A DNA stretch of 64,000 nt from an uncultured Lachnospiraceae bacterium. GTDB taxonomy: Bacteria; Bacillota; Clostridia; Lachnospirales; Lachnospiraceae. Position 1 is the first letter of the stretch; every line of letters starts with the position of its first letter. The notes beneath the pieces were generated by a model, which ran no database searches, was not told the DNA's origin, and saw only the letters and a list, made by a program, of their open reading frames with translations. This document shows positions 52,197-61,678 of this stretch, in pieces. The stretch is from assembly GCA_947382355.1 (NCBI GenBank), contig CANCYR010000005.1:27530-91529 (forward strand). Reading direction: 5' to 3'. The position numbers were made by a program, and so were the translations under genes.

Positions 52197-52715
52197 GTGG
52201 CGAGTTTAATGGAAAATTTAATGGATACATTAGAGGAAGAACAAGTGCTTTATGAAGAACTGCTCCAATTATCCATGAAAAAGACACCGATTATCATTAA
52301 AGGAGACACAAAAGCCTTACAGCAAATCACGGATGAAGAGCAGGACGTTATAGACAAGATCAATCACTTGGATAAAACAAGACAAGAAGTGATGAAAGAT
52401 ATTGCAAACGTAATGAACAGGGATGTTGACACTCTGAGGATTATTCATTTAATTCAAATGCTGGAAAAGCGGCCGGTTGAACAGAAGAGGCTATCTTCCA
52501 TTAACGACAGGCTGAAAGAGACGGTGGAAAAAATGCGCCGCTGCAACGAACAGAACAAGCTTTTAATTGAAAGCTCTCTGGAAATGGTGGCATTTGACTT
52601 AAATCTGATTCAAAGTTTAAAAAGCGCACCGGAAACGGCCAATTACAACAAAGGCGCATTGAATGCCGGAAGTGTAATGGGGCCGGATGCCGGAAGCTTT
52701 GATGCAAAACAATAA
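52197..52715 (+). CDS. flgN: Flagellar chaperone FlgN
   Basis: The 172-residue helical protein matches FlgN. It has a coiled-coil body (MENLMDTLEEEQVLYEELLQLSMKKTPIIIKGD...LQQITDEEQDVIDKINHLDKTRQEVMKDIA) and a flexible C-terminal tail. FlgN binds the hook-filament junction proteins FlgK and FlgL before export. The start is GTG at 52197 behind AAAGAGG. Its clients' genes follow directly, which supports the call. Confidence 0.9.
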   Translation: MASLMENLMDTLEEEQVLYEELLQLSMKKTPIIIKGDTKALQQITDEEQDVIDKINHLDKTRQEVMKDIANVMNRDVDTLRIIHLIQMLEKRPVEQKRLSSINDRLKETVEKMRRCNEQNKLLIESSLEMVAFDLNLIQSLKSAPETANYNKGALNAGSVMGPDAGSFDAKQ

Positions 52716-52735
52716 GAAAGACGAGGAAAACATCT

Positions 52736-54358
52736 ATGGGACTTATGGGAAGCTTATATATAGGAACATCAGGTCTTCGGACCAGTCAGAACGCATTGAA
52801 TACGGTTGCACACAATCTTTCAAACGCCAATACTCCGGGCTATACAAGGCAGCAGGTTTTATTAAATGACAAGCAATATAATACCATATCTGTAAATCGA
52901 AGAGCCATATCAAACCAACAGACCGGACTGGGTGTTACTTATGCCAGAGTAAGACAGGTCAGGGATTATTTTCTGGATCAGACGTATCGAAAACAATCAG
53001 GAAGAAGTGCTTTTTACGAAGAGTCTTACGATGCAATTGTTGAAGTGGAAACATTGCTCAGGGAGATGGATGGAAAAGCATTTAAAGAATCTTTGAATAA
53101 TTTTTGGGTTTCCATACAAGAGTTGGCAAAGGACCCAAGCAGTGCTGTTGCACAGGGTACTTTGGTTCAGTGCGCCTCCCAGTTTATTTCCAAGGCCGGG
53201 GCTGTAAGCAAGGGACTTAAGAATTATCAGGAAAATCTCAATCTCCAGGTGGAAAAGGATGTAAACAGGATTAACGAAATCGGCAAACAAATATATGATT
53301 TGAATTTGGAGATATTAAATATAGAGGCCGGCGGAGTGGAATCGGCAAATGATTTGAAAGACGTCAGAGAAGCTTTGCTGGATGAACTCAGCAGTCTGGT
53401 AAATGTAACCTATCATTATGATGCTGACGGCTGCGCTATGGTTAAGGTTGAAGGGCATACTTTTGTAAATCGGGCAATGTCATTTGAAATGGGAATGACC
53501 CGGGATGCCAATACGGGATTTTATACACCTTTCTGGCTGTATGATGCTAAAAAGACTGAATTGGCAGACGGCTCAACAAAATGGGACATTGATGGAGCCA
53601 CGGTGTTTAATCTTACAAGAACCATTTCCAGTGAGCTGGATACGGATGTGGGAGGACTGAAAGCAAAGCTTTTGGCAAGAGGAGACCATCGGGCTAATTA
53701 TACGGATTTGAATCCGGATACATATAATGAACTTGTTTCCCAGTCGATTATCATGAATATTCAGGCAGAGTTTGATAACCTGATTCATATGATCGTGACT
53801 AAGGTGAATGGAGTGCTTGCAGACGCAGCGGACCCGGCAACCGGATATTTGATGGATGGTGCAGATCCCATCCGCCTGTTCCAGAAGAAAGCGGATGAAG
53901 GATATGGGGAGGATTTGACCCAGGGCAAGGAAGATACGCTATATACTATAGAAAATATTATAATAAATCCGGATTTAGTAAAAGCGCCTACCAAGCTTGG
54001 ATTTACCAAGCCTGACGGTTCAAAGGATTATGCTTTGGCAGAAGCTTTGAATGCCGCTTTTGACGAGGAAGCATATGTGCTGAATCCAAATGTAACGAGC
54101 AGGGCAAATTTCCTGGGCTATTATGACAATATGGTAAGCCAGATTGGAAATCTTGGATATGTGTTCAAAAGTATTTATCAATATCAGGTGGCCACGGTAA
54201 ATTCTACAGAAGAATCAAGACAGCAGGTAGTGGGAGTTTCGGATGATGAAGAGCTTAACAACATGATAAAATTTCAAAATGCTTACAATGCTTCCAGCCG
54301 GTATATCAACGTTATTGATGAAATGCTGGAACACATTATCAATACATTGGGCGTATAA
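52736..54358 (+). CDS. flgK: Flagellar hook-associated protein FlgK, copy 1
   Basis: The 540-residue protein is the first junction protein between hook and filament. Its N-terminal D0 helix has LYIGTSGLRTSQNALNTVAHNLSNANTPGYTRQQVLL. The C-terminal end has VGVSDDEELNNMIKFQNAYNASSRYINVIDEMLEHIINTLGV. Both are typical of FlgK. The length is normal. A second, longer FlgK-like gene lies 13 bases after it. Confidence 0.93.
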   Translation: MGLMGSLYIGTSGLRTSQNALNTVAHNLSNANTPGYTRQQVLLNDKQYNTISVNRRAISNQQTGLGVTYARVRQVRDYFLDQTYRKQSGRSAFYEESYDAIVEVETLLREMDGKAFKESLNNFWVSIQELAKDPSSAVAQGTLVQCASQFISKAGAVSKGLKNYQENLNLQVEKDVNRINEIGKQIYDLNLEILNIEAGGVESANDLKDVREALLDELSSLVNVTYHYDADGCAMVKVEGHTFVNRAMSFEMGMTRDANTGFYTPFWLYDAKKTELADGSTKWDIDGATVFNLTRTISSELDTDVGGLKAKLLARGDHRANYTDLNPDTYNELVSQSIIMNIQAEFDNLIHMIVTKVNGVLADAADPATGYLMDGADPIRLFQKKADEGYGEDLTQGKEDTLYTIENIIINPDLVKAPTKLGFTKPDGSKDYALAEALNAAFDEEAYVLNPNVTSRANFLGYYDNMVSQIGNLGYVFKSIYQYQVATVNSTEESRQQVVGVSDDEELNNMIKFQNAYNASSRYINVIDEMLEHIINTLGV

Positions 54359-54371
54359 AGGAGGAAGATGA

Positions 54372-56267
54372 ATGCCATCACAATTTTTTGGACTGAACAT
54401 TGCATATACAGGCTTATTAGCTTCCAATGCTGCATTGAATACAACTGCCAATAATATTTCCAATGAGCAGACAGAAGGATATTCCAGGCAGATAGTGAAC
54501 CAAAGCGCATCCGCAGCTCTTAGAACTTATACTACATACGGCTGTGCCGGTTCTGGTGTGGATGTGAATTCCATAGACCGGGTAAGGGATGTGTTCTATG
54601 ATTTTAAATACTGGAATAATAACGCCCAGGTAGGAGAATTCGCTACGCTAAAAGAATACATGTGGCAGATACAGGATTATTTTAAAGATGATGAGTTTAC
54701 AGAAGGATTTAATACCATTTTCAATAAGATGGTAGCAAATCTGGAAGAATTAAAAAAAGATGCCGGAAGCGTTACAACAAAGCAGCAATTTGTGTCAAGC
54801 GCAGAAAGCCTTACTTATTATTTCAATACCATGGCTGAAAATCTGGAGAAGCTTCAGCTTGAAATCAACCTGCAGCTTCAGAATAAAGTGGATATGATTA
54901 ATTCCTATGCGGAGGCTATTTCCTCCCTGAACAAACAGATTAATGTAATTGAACTGGGCGGCATAACGGCAAATGAATTAAGGGACCAGAGGGATGCTAT
55001 TATTGATAAGCTGTCTCAGATTGTGGATGTGCAGACAGAAGAAATTCCCATTCATGACAGCAATTATCCTGACAGGGTTACCGGAGCCAATCGCTATATA
55101 GTAAAGATAGCCGGAGGGCAGAAGATTGTAGATACCAATGAATATTTTGAACTGGTATGTGAAGCGAAGCCTTCTTATGAGACTATCAATCAGGCGGATG
55201 CCGTTGGATTATATGATATCTATTTTAAAGACGGCAGAGAATTCAATATTTACAGCAGTGCTATTGGCGGTGAGTTAAAAGCGCTTATTCAGATGAGGGA
55301 CGGAAATAACGGGGAAAACTTTAAGGGAACCGTTGAAAATATATATTCAGGAACGCTTCCTAACGGGGATGTCCGCAATATGGTAGACGTGTCTATAACG
55401 GAAGATTATTTGAAAAGCCTGAATTCCAGTATTTTGTCTCCCACAGGAGGGGTTGTAACTCTGGGAAATGAAGAATATTGTTATGACAGCTTCAGCGTTA
55501 CCTATAATGCTGCAGGTGAAATCGAAAAATACACTTTTGTAATCAGCAACGACACCAATAAAAACTATAAGCAGCCGGATCCTTCAAGGATTGGGAAAGA
55601 AGCGGCAGTTGGAAAATCCGTTGATTATCAGGGGATTCCCTATTATCAGGAGCAGTTAAATGAGTGGGTGCGTATTTTTGCAAAGGCGTTTAATGACATT
55701 GCCACTGTAGATGGTGCAGAGGACGGACAGGGAAATCCGGCAGATATCTTCTTTGCAGCAGATAAGCCGGGCGACAGGACCCAGTACCATTTTGACGCAT
55801 CTGAAAACATTACGGCAGGCACTGTGATTTATAGCACGGATGATAGTTATTTCCTGCTTACTGCCAAGAACTTTGCCGTATCTAACCGGATTGTGGAAAA
55901 TGCAGATTTATTTGCAACCCATACGGTTGTGGGTGCAGGGGAAAGCAAGTATGACATTGTGGAAAACCTGATTAACATGCAGGGAGATAAAAATGTAGCT
56001 TCCTTCAGGGGAGCTTCAGCAGGGGAGTTTTTGCAGTGTATTCTGGCGGACGTAGCATTAAATGCAAGCAATGCCATTACATTTTATGACAGCTATACAG
56101 GCATTAAGAATACCATTGAGACGCAAAGAACTTCTATCAGCGGAGTGGATGGAGATGAAGAGGCCATTAATCTGGTAAAATTCCAGCATTCTTATAATCT
56201 GGCTTCACAAATGATTCAGGTGTTAACGGAAATCTATGACAGACTTATATTACAGACAGGCGTATAG
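54372..56267 (+). CDS. flgK: Flagellar hook-associated protein FlgK, copy 2
   Basis: The 631-residue protein has the same terminal helices (FFGLNIAYTGLLASNAALNTTANNISNEQTEGYSRQIVNQS; SGVDGDEEAINLVKFQHSYNLASQMIQVLTEIYDRLILQTGV). The middle is longer and differs from copy 1. Tandem FlgK genes are familiar in motile Lachnospiraceae. One may be a minor or specialised junction protein. There is no break or frameshift, so both are probably made. Confidence 0.9.
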   Translation: MPSQFFGLNIAYTGLLASNAALNTTANNISNEQTEGYSRQIVNQSASAALRTYTTYGCAGSGVDVNSIDRVRDVFYDFKYWNNNAQVGEFATLKEYMWQIQDYFKDDEFTEGFNTIFNKMVANLEELKKDAGSVTTKQQFVSSAESLTYYFNTMAENLEKLQLEINLQLQNKVDMINSYAEAISSLNKQINVIELGGITANELRDQRDAIIDKLSQIVDVQTEEIPIHDSNYPDRVTGANRYIVKIAGGQKIVDTNEYFELVCEAKPSYETINQADAVGLYDIYFKDGREFNIYSSAIGGELKALIQMRDGNNGENFKGTVENIYSGTLPNGDVRNMVDVSITEDYLKSLNSSILSPTGGVVTLGNEEYCYDSFSVTYNAAGEIEKYTFVISNDTNKNYKQPDPSRIGKEAAVGKSVDYQGIPYYQEQLNEWVRIFAKAFNDIATVDGAEDGQGNPADIFFAADKPGDRTQYHFDASENITAGTVIYSTDDSYFLLTAKNFAVSNRIVENADLFATHTVVGAGESKYDIVENLINMQGDKNVASFRGASAGEFLQCILADVALNASNAITFYDSYTGIKNTIETQRTSISGVDGDEEAINLVKFQHSYNLASQMIQVLTEIYDRLILQTGV

Positions 56268-56278
56268 GAGGAAAAGGC

Positions 56279-57826
56279 ATGCGTATTACAAATAAGATTA
56301 TACAAAATAATTCACTTACTAATATTAACAGAAATAAGGCGCTGGAAGATAAGTTAAATACCATGATGTCCACCGAAAAGAAGATTACAAGGCCAAGTGA
56401 CGATCCGGTAATTGCTATTCGGGCTCTGCGCCTTCATACGAATCTGACAAAGGCGAACCAATATTATGAGAGAAATGTAGAAGATGCAAGGGCGTGGCTG
56501 AAGATTACCCATGATGCTGTGTACAATACCGTGGAAGTTATTTCTGATATGTATGAACAGTGCGTAGCAGGAGCTAAGGATAATTTGAAGGCTGATGACA
56601 GGGCAAAGATACTGGAAGACTTGAAGGCGCTGAGAGATGAGATTTATGCCACAGGAAATTCTGACTATGCAGGACGTTATGTGTTTAGTGGCTACCGCAC
56701 GGATACTACGCTGACTTTTAAGGAAAACACCACTAAAAATTACAAGATTACCCAACAGCTTACACCGGAGGCTTTACAGGATTTTACTTATGTGGATACA
56801 AAGGATTTGAACACTGTGAACAGTGTGAATGCAACAACTCTGACCACTACGGAGCAGGATGTAGAAACTTCTCAGGTGCACAGACTGAGGCTTGCATATG
56901 CCAACTGCGCTGATGGAGCGCTGCCGACTATTTCTTATTATGATGCTGCAGGTGTACAGCAGACCATTACAGTGGATGCGGCAGATGTAATATCTGCATA
57001 CAGTACGTCTCCGAACCCTTATCTGTCTGCTGAAGCTTCTGTAAATGGCGTAGTGTTTGTTCCGGAAACAGGAGAGCTTATTCTGAGTGATTCTGTTTAC
57101 AATACCCTGATGGGATTAAAGGATGTGGGAAGCACCCAGACAATTAATGAAGGGGAAATAAGGGTTACCTATGAGAAATCCCAGTGGAGCACGAATGAAC
57201 TGCGGCCAGAGCATTATTATGCCTGCGTTTCCACAGATGATGGCATTGTATATAATGAAGACTTTTTAACGAACCTTCCTACTGATACAGACGGACAGAT
57301 TATCGAATATGATATGGGAATGAATCAGAGCCTTAGAGTGAACACGGTGGCAAATGATGTATATACGCCGGATGTGGGAAGAGATGTGGATGACATGATT
57401 GCCATAACGGAACAGGTTATTGAGATGGATGGAATCAAGTCCAAACTGGAAGGGATGATAGAAGCCGAAACGGACCCTGCCAAGAAGGCAAAGCTTGAGG
57501 AAAGACTGAAGGCAGTGAATAAAGCGGTTAGCCTGATGAAAGATAAGATGCAGAAAATGTTTGAAGGAAACATTACAGGGATGCAGGGCTATCTGGATGT
57601 TGCCAACCTTGCCCTGACACAGGTGGGAAGCAGAGGCGTAAGGCTTGACCTGATTGAAAACCGTCTTTCTTCACAGGTGACTACTTTTGAAACTCTTACC
57701 TCGGAAAATGAAAATGAAGATGCGGAGATTATTGCCGTGCAGCTGGCAAGTGCGCAGTTTGCTTATGAGGCGGCATTGATGGCAACCGGCAAAATCTCGC
57801 AGACAACTCTTTTGAACTATTTATAA
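56279..57826 (+). CDS. flgL: Flagellar hook-associated protein FlgL
   Basis: The 515-residue protein is the second junction protein. It opens MRITNKIIQNNSLTNINRNKALEDKLNTMMSTEKKITRPSDDPVIAIRALRL, with the family's RPSDDPV motif, and ends in a flagellin-like helix (VQLASAQFAYEAALMATGKISQTTLLNYL). It is longer than FlgL of Bacillus (about 300), with an inserted middle domain. It lies 11 bases after the second flgK and 38 bases before fliW. Confidence 0.93.
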   Translation: MRITNKIIQNNSLTNINRNKALEDKLNTMMSTEKKITRPSDDPVIAIRALRLHTNLTKANQYYERNVEDARAWLKITHDAVYNTVEVISDMYEQCVAGAKDNLKADDRAKILEDLKALRDEIYATGNSDYAGRYVFSGYRTDTTLTFKENTTKNYKITQQLTPEALQDFTYVDTKDLNTVNSVNATTLTTTEQDVETSQVHRLRLAYANCADGALPTISYYDAAGVQQTITVDAADVISAYSTSPNPYLSAEASVNGVVFVPETGELILSDSVYNTLMGLKDVGSTQTINEGEIRVTYEKSQWSTNELRPEHYYACVSTDDGIVYNEDFLTNLPTDTDGQIIEYDMGMNQSLRVNTVANDVYTPDVGRDVDDMIAITEQVIEMDGIKSKLEGMIEAETDPAKKAKLEERLKAVNKAVSLMKDKMQKMFEGNITGMQGYLDVANLALTQVGSRGVRLDLIENRLSSQVTTFETLTSENENEDAEIIAVQLASAQFAYEAALMATGKISQTTLLNYL

Positions 57827-57864
57827 TTATTATCAACAGGAGTTTTGCCTGTAAAAGGAAAGGA

Positions 57865-58332
57865 ATGAAGCGGATGGAATTAAATACAAAAAATTTTGGC
57901 ACAATCAATATTGAAGAAGACAAAATCATTCATTTTACAGGCGGTATCGTAGGCTTTCCGGAGCTTACAGAGTTTGCGCTGATACATGATGAGGAGAAAG
58001 GAACAAAAGGCAGCATCCAATGGCTTCAGTCCATGCAGGAGCCGGCTTTTGCCATGCCGGTAGTGGATCCGCTTATGATTTTGCCGGATTACAACCCTCA
58101 AATTGAAGATGAGCTGTTAAAGCCTTTAGGAGAATTGAAAGCAGACAATATGCTGGTGCTCATTACCATTACCATCCCTTCTGATTTAACAAAGATGAGC
58201 GTGAACTTAAAAGGGCCTATCATTATCAATACAGATAATAGAAAGGCGTGTCAGGTTATTGCCGAAGGAGAAAATTATTCTGTAAAATATCCTGTCTATG
58301 AATTGCTAAAATCAAGAAAGGCAGGTGAATGA
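57865..58332 (+). CDS. fliW: Flagellar assembly factor FliW
   Basis: The 155-residue protein binds flagellin and, when free, CsrA. Its family pattern is MELNTKNFGTINIEEDKIIHFTGGIVGFPELTEFALI, then FAMPVVDPLMILPDY and VNLKGPIIINTDNRKACQVI. Either ATG at 57865 or ATG at 57874 may be the start; both have AAAGGA nearby. It overlaps the start region of csrA, so levels of the two proteins should be coupled. Confidence 0.95.
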   Translation: MKRMELNTKNFGTINIEEDKIIHFTGGIVGFPELTEFALIHDEEKGTKGSIQWLQSMQEPAFAMPVVDPLMILPDYNPQIEDELLKPLGELKADNMLVLITITIPSDLTKMSVNLKGPIIINTDNRKACQVIAEGENYSVKYPVYELLKSRKAGE

Positions 58333-58333
58333 T

Positions 58334-58549
58334 ATGTTGGCACTATCCAGGAAGAAAAATGAGGCTCTTGTGATAAATAATAACATTGAAGTCACTGTTT
58401 TGGAGATAAAGGGCGAGCAGGTGAAACTGGGTATTTCTGCTCCAAGGGAAGTTTCCATTTACAGAAAAGAAGTATATGTCCAGATACAGGAGTCCAATCA
58501 GGAGTCGGGAAATGCGGAAGGCTTAAAGGCTTTAAAGGATTTGTTATAA
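58334..58549 (+). CDS. csrA: Carbon storage regulator CsrA
   Basis: The 71-residue RNA-binding protein has the CsrA pattern MLALSRKKNEALVINNNIEVTVLEIKGEQVKLGISAPREVSIYRKEVY. It represses flagellin translation in Bacillus and is held in check by FliW. The start is ATG at 58334 with AGGTG (58323-58327) before it, inside the end of fliW; the GTG at 58325 is part of that site. The pair fliW-csrA and the flagellin-type promoter at the right edge suggest the same circuit here. Confidence 0.95.
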   Translation: MLALSRKKNEALVINNNIEVTVLEIKGEQVKLGISAPREVSIYRKEVYVQIQESNQESGNAEGLKALKDLL

Positions 58550-58570
58550 GAGTGTAGAAGAAAAAGAAGG

Positions 58571-58609
58571 GGAAAATGTTTGGTAAGACTATAAACATTT
58601 TCCTTTTTT
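58571..58609 (+). terminator. Terminator after csrA
   Basis: GGAAAATGTTT pairs perfectly with AAACATTTTCC around an 11-base loop, followed by six T residues. Its right arm holds part of a sigma-28 promoter. Confidence 0.9.
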
Positions 58610-58619
58610 ATACCGATAT
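58592..58619 (+). promoter_or_regulatory. Sigma-28 promoter before flaG, inside the csrA terminator
   Basis: TAAA (58592-58595), 16 bases, then ACCGATAT (58612-58619) fits a sigma-28 promoter with a spacer one base longer than the usual 15. The TAAA is part of the terminator's right arm and the T run is in the spacer. It would drive flaG-fliD-fliS. Confidence 0.6.
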
Positions 58620-58688
58620 ATTTTCTAAGAAACGTATACATGGCATAATTTAGCCAAGAGAAGCAAATTTCACACGGAGGTGACAAAA

Positions 58689-59114
58689 ATGGCAATTGAA
58701 CCATTAGGAAGCGTAATGTCGCTGCAGGCGCAGCCCATTCAGAAAACAGAGGCAGTAAAACCTGTTACAGGCGGAACGGAATCTGCGGTACAGGAAATGA
58801 GTCAGGCGGCAGAAGCAGCAGCCCTTAACATTACGCCTGCAGAAGGAAAAGAGAATAATAACGGTGAGAATGGCGCAAAGGAGCAGGGACAGCCATCTAA
58901 AGAACAGTTATGGCAGGCAGTTGAAAAGATTAACAAAAATATGAGCAATTCAGAAGTATTGTTTGGTATTCACGAAGCTACCAACCGGATTACTATCAAG
59001 GTTGTAAATAAAGACACAAAAGAAGTGTTAAGAGAGCTTCCGCCGGAAAAGACACTTGACATGATTGCCAAGGTCTGGGAACTGGCGGGTATATTAGTAG
59101 ATGAAAGACGATAG
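58689..59114 (+). CDS. flaG: Flagellar protein FlaG
   Basis: The 141-residue protein has a variable, Ala/Gln/Glu-rich N-terminus and the FlaG domain near the C-terminus (LWQAVEKINKNMSNSEVLFGIHEATNRITIKVVNKDTKEVLRELPPEKTLDMIAKVWELAGILVDERR). FlaG affects filament length in other bacteria. ATG at 58689 follows GGAGGTGA. It is the first gene after the sigma-28 promoter and is followed by fliD 12 bases later. Confidence 0.92.
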   Translation: MAIEPLGSVMSLQAQPIQKTEAVKPVTGGTESAVQEMSQAAEAAALNITPAEGKENNNGENGAKEQGQPSKEQLWQAVEKINKNMSNSEVLFGIHEATNRITIKVVNKDTKEVLRELPPEKTLDMIAKVWELAGILVDERR

Positions 59115-59126
59115 GAGGGAACACAT

Positions 59127-61178
59127 ATGCCAATGCGTATAACAGGTATGAATTCCGGGCTTGACACGGAAAGCATCATAGCAGAATTAGTAAAAGCAAA
59201 AAGTCAGAAGAAGGTAAAACTGCAAAAATCCCAGACAAAGCTGGGATATAAGCAGGAAGCCTGGAAAACCTTAAACAGCAAGATTTTAAATTTATATAGC
59301 AAGACAATTAATAACATGGCATTTACCACCGCTTACAAGCAGCAGAAGACTGCCGTATCCAACGATACAATTGCCAGCGTAATTACCGGTAAGGATGCAG
59401 TAAACGGCGTGCAGGAGCTGCAGGTAAGCTCACTTGCAAAGAGTGGATATCTGACCGGTGCCAAGTTAAATGGAACATATTCTAAAAATACCAAACTGTC
59501 CGAGATTGCAGGCTCCGGCGTTGCATCAGGAGAGGAAGTAACATTTTCCGTAACAGTTGGAAGTGAAACAAGGGATATTAAGCTCAATGGGGACTCCACC
59601 ATCAATGATGTGGTAAATCAATTGAGGAATGCAGGTATCAATGCCAACTTTGACGAGAAGAATCAAAGGCTTTTTGTTATGGCCAAAACAACCGGCAAGG
59701 ATGCAGATTTTGCATTGACCGCAAGTACAGACGGAGGCTTTAAGGCGCTTTCTGCTTTGGGAATCAACGTAATGGATCCATTGACCAAGGCACAGTATGA
59801 TATTTATGCAGGCTTTGCAGATGAAAGCGATCCGGATGCCCAGGCTTTAATTGAAAAAGAAGTTACAAGACAGGCAGAGCAACTGAAAAGCCGTATTCTG
59901 GAATTAAATAAAACAATTGATGAACATAATAAGACTATCAGTGCATTTTATAAGGAGAAAGGCTATGAAGATTCAGACGGTAATGTAGATATTACCAACC
60001 TTGAAACCGATTATCAGCATTTGCTGGATGAAAAGGCGGCTTTATCCAATGCGCCGGCAGGTGAAACGGAAGAGGCAAAGAAAGAAAGAGAAGAAAAGCT
60101 TAGTAAGATAGAAGCTGATATCAAAGCCTATGATGCTTATAAAGAAGAAAAGAAGAAACTGGATGAGGCAGAGGCAGAAAAGTCAGCAGCAGAAGCAAAG
60201 CTGGAAAATAATAATGCTGCCATTCGCACAAGCGTAACAGCAGATATGAAAAACAAAATTGACTTTGCCAAGAAAGTAGTAAGCGGGCAGGTTAGCGGTT
60301 TTACCCCCACTACAGGCGGTGATACAGCAGCTACCAGAATTGAAGGCGTTAATGCGGAAATTCTCTTAAACGGAGCAAAATATGTTTCAAACAGCAATAA
60401 CTTTGAAATCAATGGTCTGACTATTTCCGTAAAGAAAGCTACGGAACCGGGTGAATCAGTAACCCTGACTACTTCAAATGATTATGATGCAGTTTATGAC
60501 ACTATTAAAAATTTCCTTAAGGAATACAATGAGCTCATCAATGAAATGGATAAGCTTTATAATGCCAAGATTCCAAGAGGATACGAGCCGCTTTCCGATG
60601 AAGAAAAAGAGGTAATGAGCGACCGGGATATTGATAAATATGAAGATACTCTCAAAGATTCCATTTTATACAGAGATTCTACTTTGAGCGAGATTTCTAA
60701 TATTTTTAAGATGGCCATGATGTCAGGCTTTGAAGTAAATGGAAAGACCATGTATCTGTCTGACTTTGGAATCAACAAGCTTGGATATTTCAATGCTGCT
60801 GACAATGAAAGAAATGCTTACCATATCGATGGGGACCCGGATGATACAAATACAATGGGCAAATCAGATACATTAAAGAGCATGATTGCCAGCGATCCGG
60901 ATACGGTAGTTTCCTTCTTCACCCAGCTTTCCAAAAAGCTGTATGCAGATATTGGTGAGAAGATGAAATCCAATGATTACAGCAGCTACAATAAAGTTTA
61001 TAATGATAAGCAGATGCAAAAAGAATATGATTCCTACACAAGTAAGATTGCTGAGCAGGAAAAGAAAATCACAGCAGCAGAGGATAAGTACTATAAACAG
61101 TTTGCAGCCATGGAAACGGCCCTTGCAAAGCTTGAGTCAAAGTCCAATGCCATTGCAGGTTTATTAGGAGGCTCATAA
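59127..61178 (+). CDS. fliD: Flagellar filament cap protein FliD
   Basis: The 683-residue cap protein helps flagellin monomers fold at the filament tip. It begins MRITGMNSGLDTESIIAELVKAKSQKKVKLQKSQTKLGYKQEAWKTLNSKI, the classic FliD N-terminus. The C-terminal domain contains VSFFTQLSKKLYADIGEKM and a final coiled coil. A Glu/Lys-rich helical insertion sits near residues 230-390. The start may be ATG at 59127 or the nearby ATG at 59133. It is 1 base from fliS, so the two are coupled. Confidence 0.95.
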   Translation: MPMRITGMNSGLDTESIIAELVKAKSQKKVKLQKSQTKLGYKQEAWKTLNSKILNLYSKTINNMAFTTAYKQQKTAVSNDTIASVITGKDAVNGVQELQVSSLAKSGYLTGAKLNGTYSKNTKLSEIAGSGVASGEEVTFSVTVGSETRDIKLNGDSTINDVVNQLRNAGINANFDEKNQRLFVMAKTTGKDADFALTASTDGGFKALSALGINVMDPLTKAQYDIYAGFADESDPDAQALIEKEVTRQAEQLKSRILELNKTIDEHNKTISAFYKEKGYEDSDGNVDITNLETDYQHLLDEKAALSNAPAGETEEAKKEREEKLSKIEADIKAYDAYKEEKKKLDEAEAEKSAAEAKLENNNAAIRTSVTADMKNKIDFAKKVVSGQVSGFTPTTGGDTAATRIEGVNAEILLNGAKYVSNSNNFEINGLTISVKKATEPGESVTLTTSNDYDAVYDTIKNFLKEYNELINEMDKLYNAKIPRGYEPLSDEEKEVMSDRDIDKYEDTLKDSILYRDSTLSEISNIFKMAMMSGFEVNGKTMYLSDFGINKLGYFNAADNERNAYHIDGDPDDTNTMGKSDTLKSMIASDPDTVVSFFTQLSKKLYADIGEKMKSNDYSSYNKVYNDKQMQKEYDSYTSKIAEQEKKITAAEDKYYKQFAAMETALAKLESKSNAIAGLLGGS

Positions 61179-61179
61179 T

Positions 61180-61569
61180 ATGCCAATACCAAATGCGTAT
61201 ACGAAATACAATGACAGCAAAATACTCACTGCTTCTAAGCCGGAACTGACCCTTATGCTTTACGAGGGAGCCATTAAATTCTGTAATATTGCAATTCTTG
61301 GAATTGAGCAGAACAATATCGAAAAGGCGCATACCAATATTAAGAAGGTACAGAGAATTATTGATGAATTCAGAGCTACTCTTGATATGAAATATCCGGT
61401 TGCGGAGGATTTTGACAGAGTATATGTTTATCTTTTGCAGCGTCTGTTAGAGGCAAACGTGAAAAAGGATAAGGAGATTTTAGAGGAAGTGAACACTCAT
61501 CTTCGCTCCATGCGGGATACGTGGAAGGAAGTTATGAAAAAGGCGCATACGGTTCAAGAACAAACATAA
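61180..61569 (+). CDS. fliS: Flagellin chaperone FliS
   Basis: The 129-residue helical protein matches FliS, which keeps flagellin unfolded before export. The N-terminal pattern is YTKYNDSKILTASKPELTLMLYEGAIKFCNIAILGIEQNNIEKAHTNIKKVQRIIDEFRATLD. Length is normal. It begins 1 base after fliD and is followed by a terminator. Confidence 0.95.
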   Translation: MPIPNAYTKYNDSKILTASKPELTLMLYEGAIKFCNIAILGIEQNNIEKAHTNIKKVQRIIDEFRATLDMKYPVAEDFDRVYVYLLQRLLEANVKKDKEILEEVNTHLRSMRDTWKEVMKKAHTVQEQT

Positions 61570-61577
61570 GGAATATG

Positions 61578-61607
61578 ACAAAGAGGATTTCTTTAATCCT
61601 CTTTGTT
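61578..61607 (+). terminator. Terminator after fliS
   Basis: CAAAGAGGATT pairs with AATCCTCTTTG around a short loop, followed by TTGTTTT. Confidence 0.85.
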
Positions 61608-61678
61608 GTTTTATATGCACCCGTTTTAAGAAGAGTTTCTAATGGCCTTGTGAAAAGGAGTGCAGGAAGGGAGAAAAA

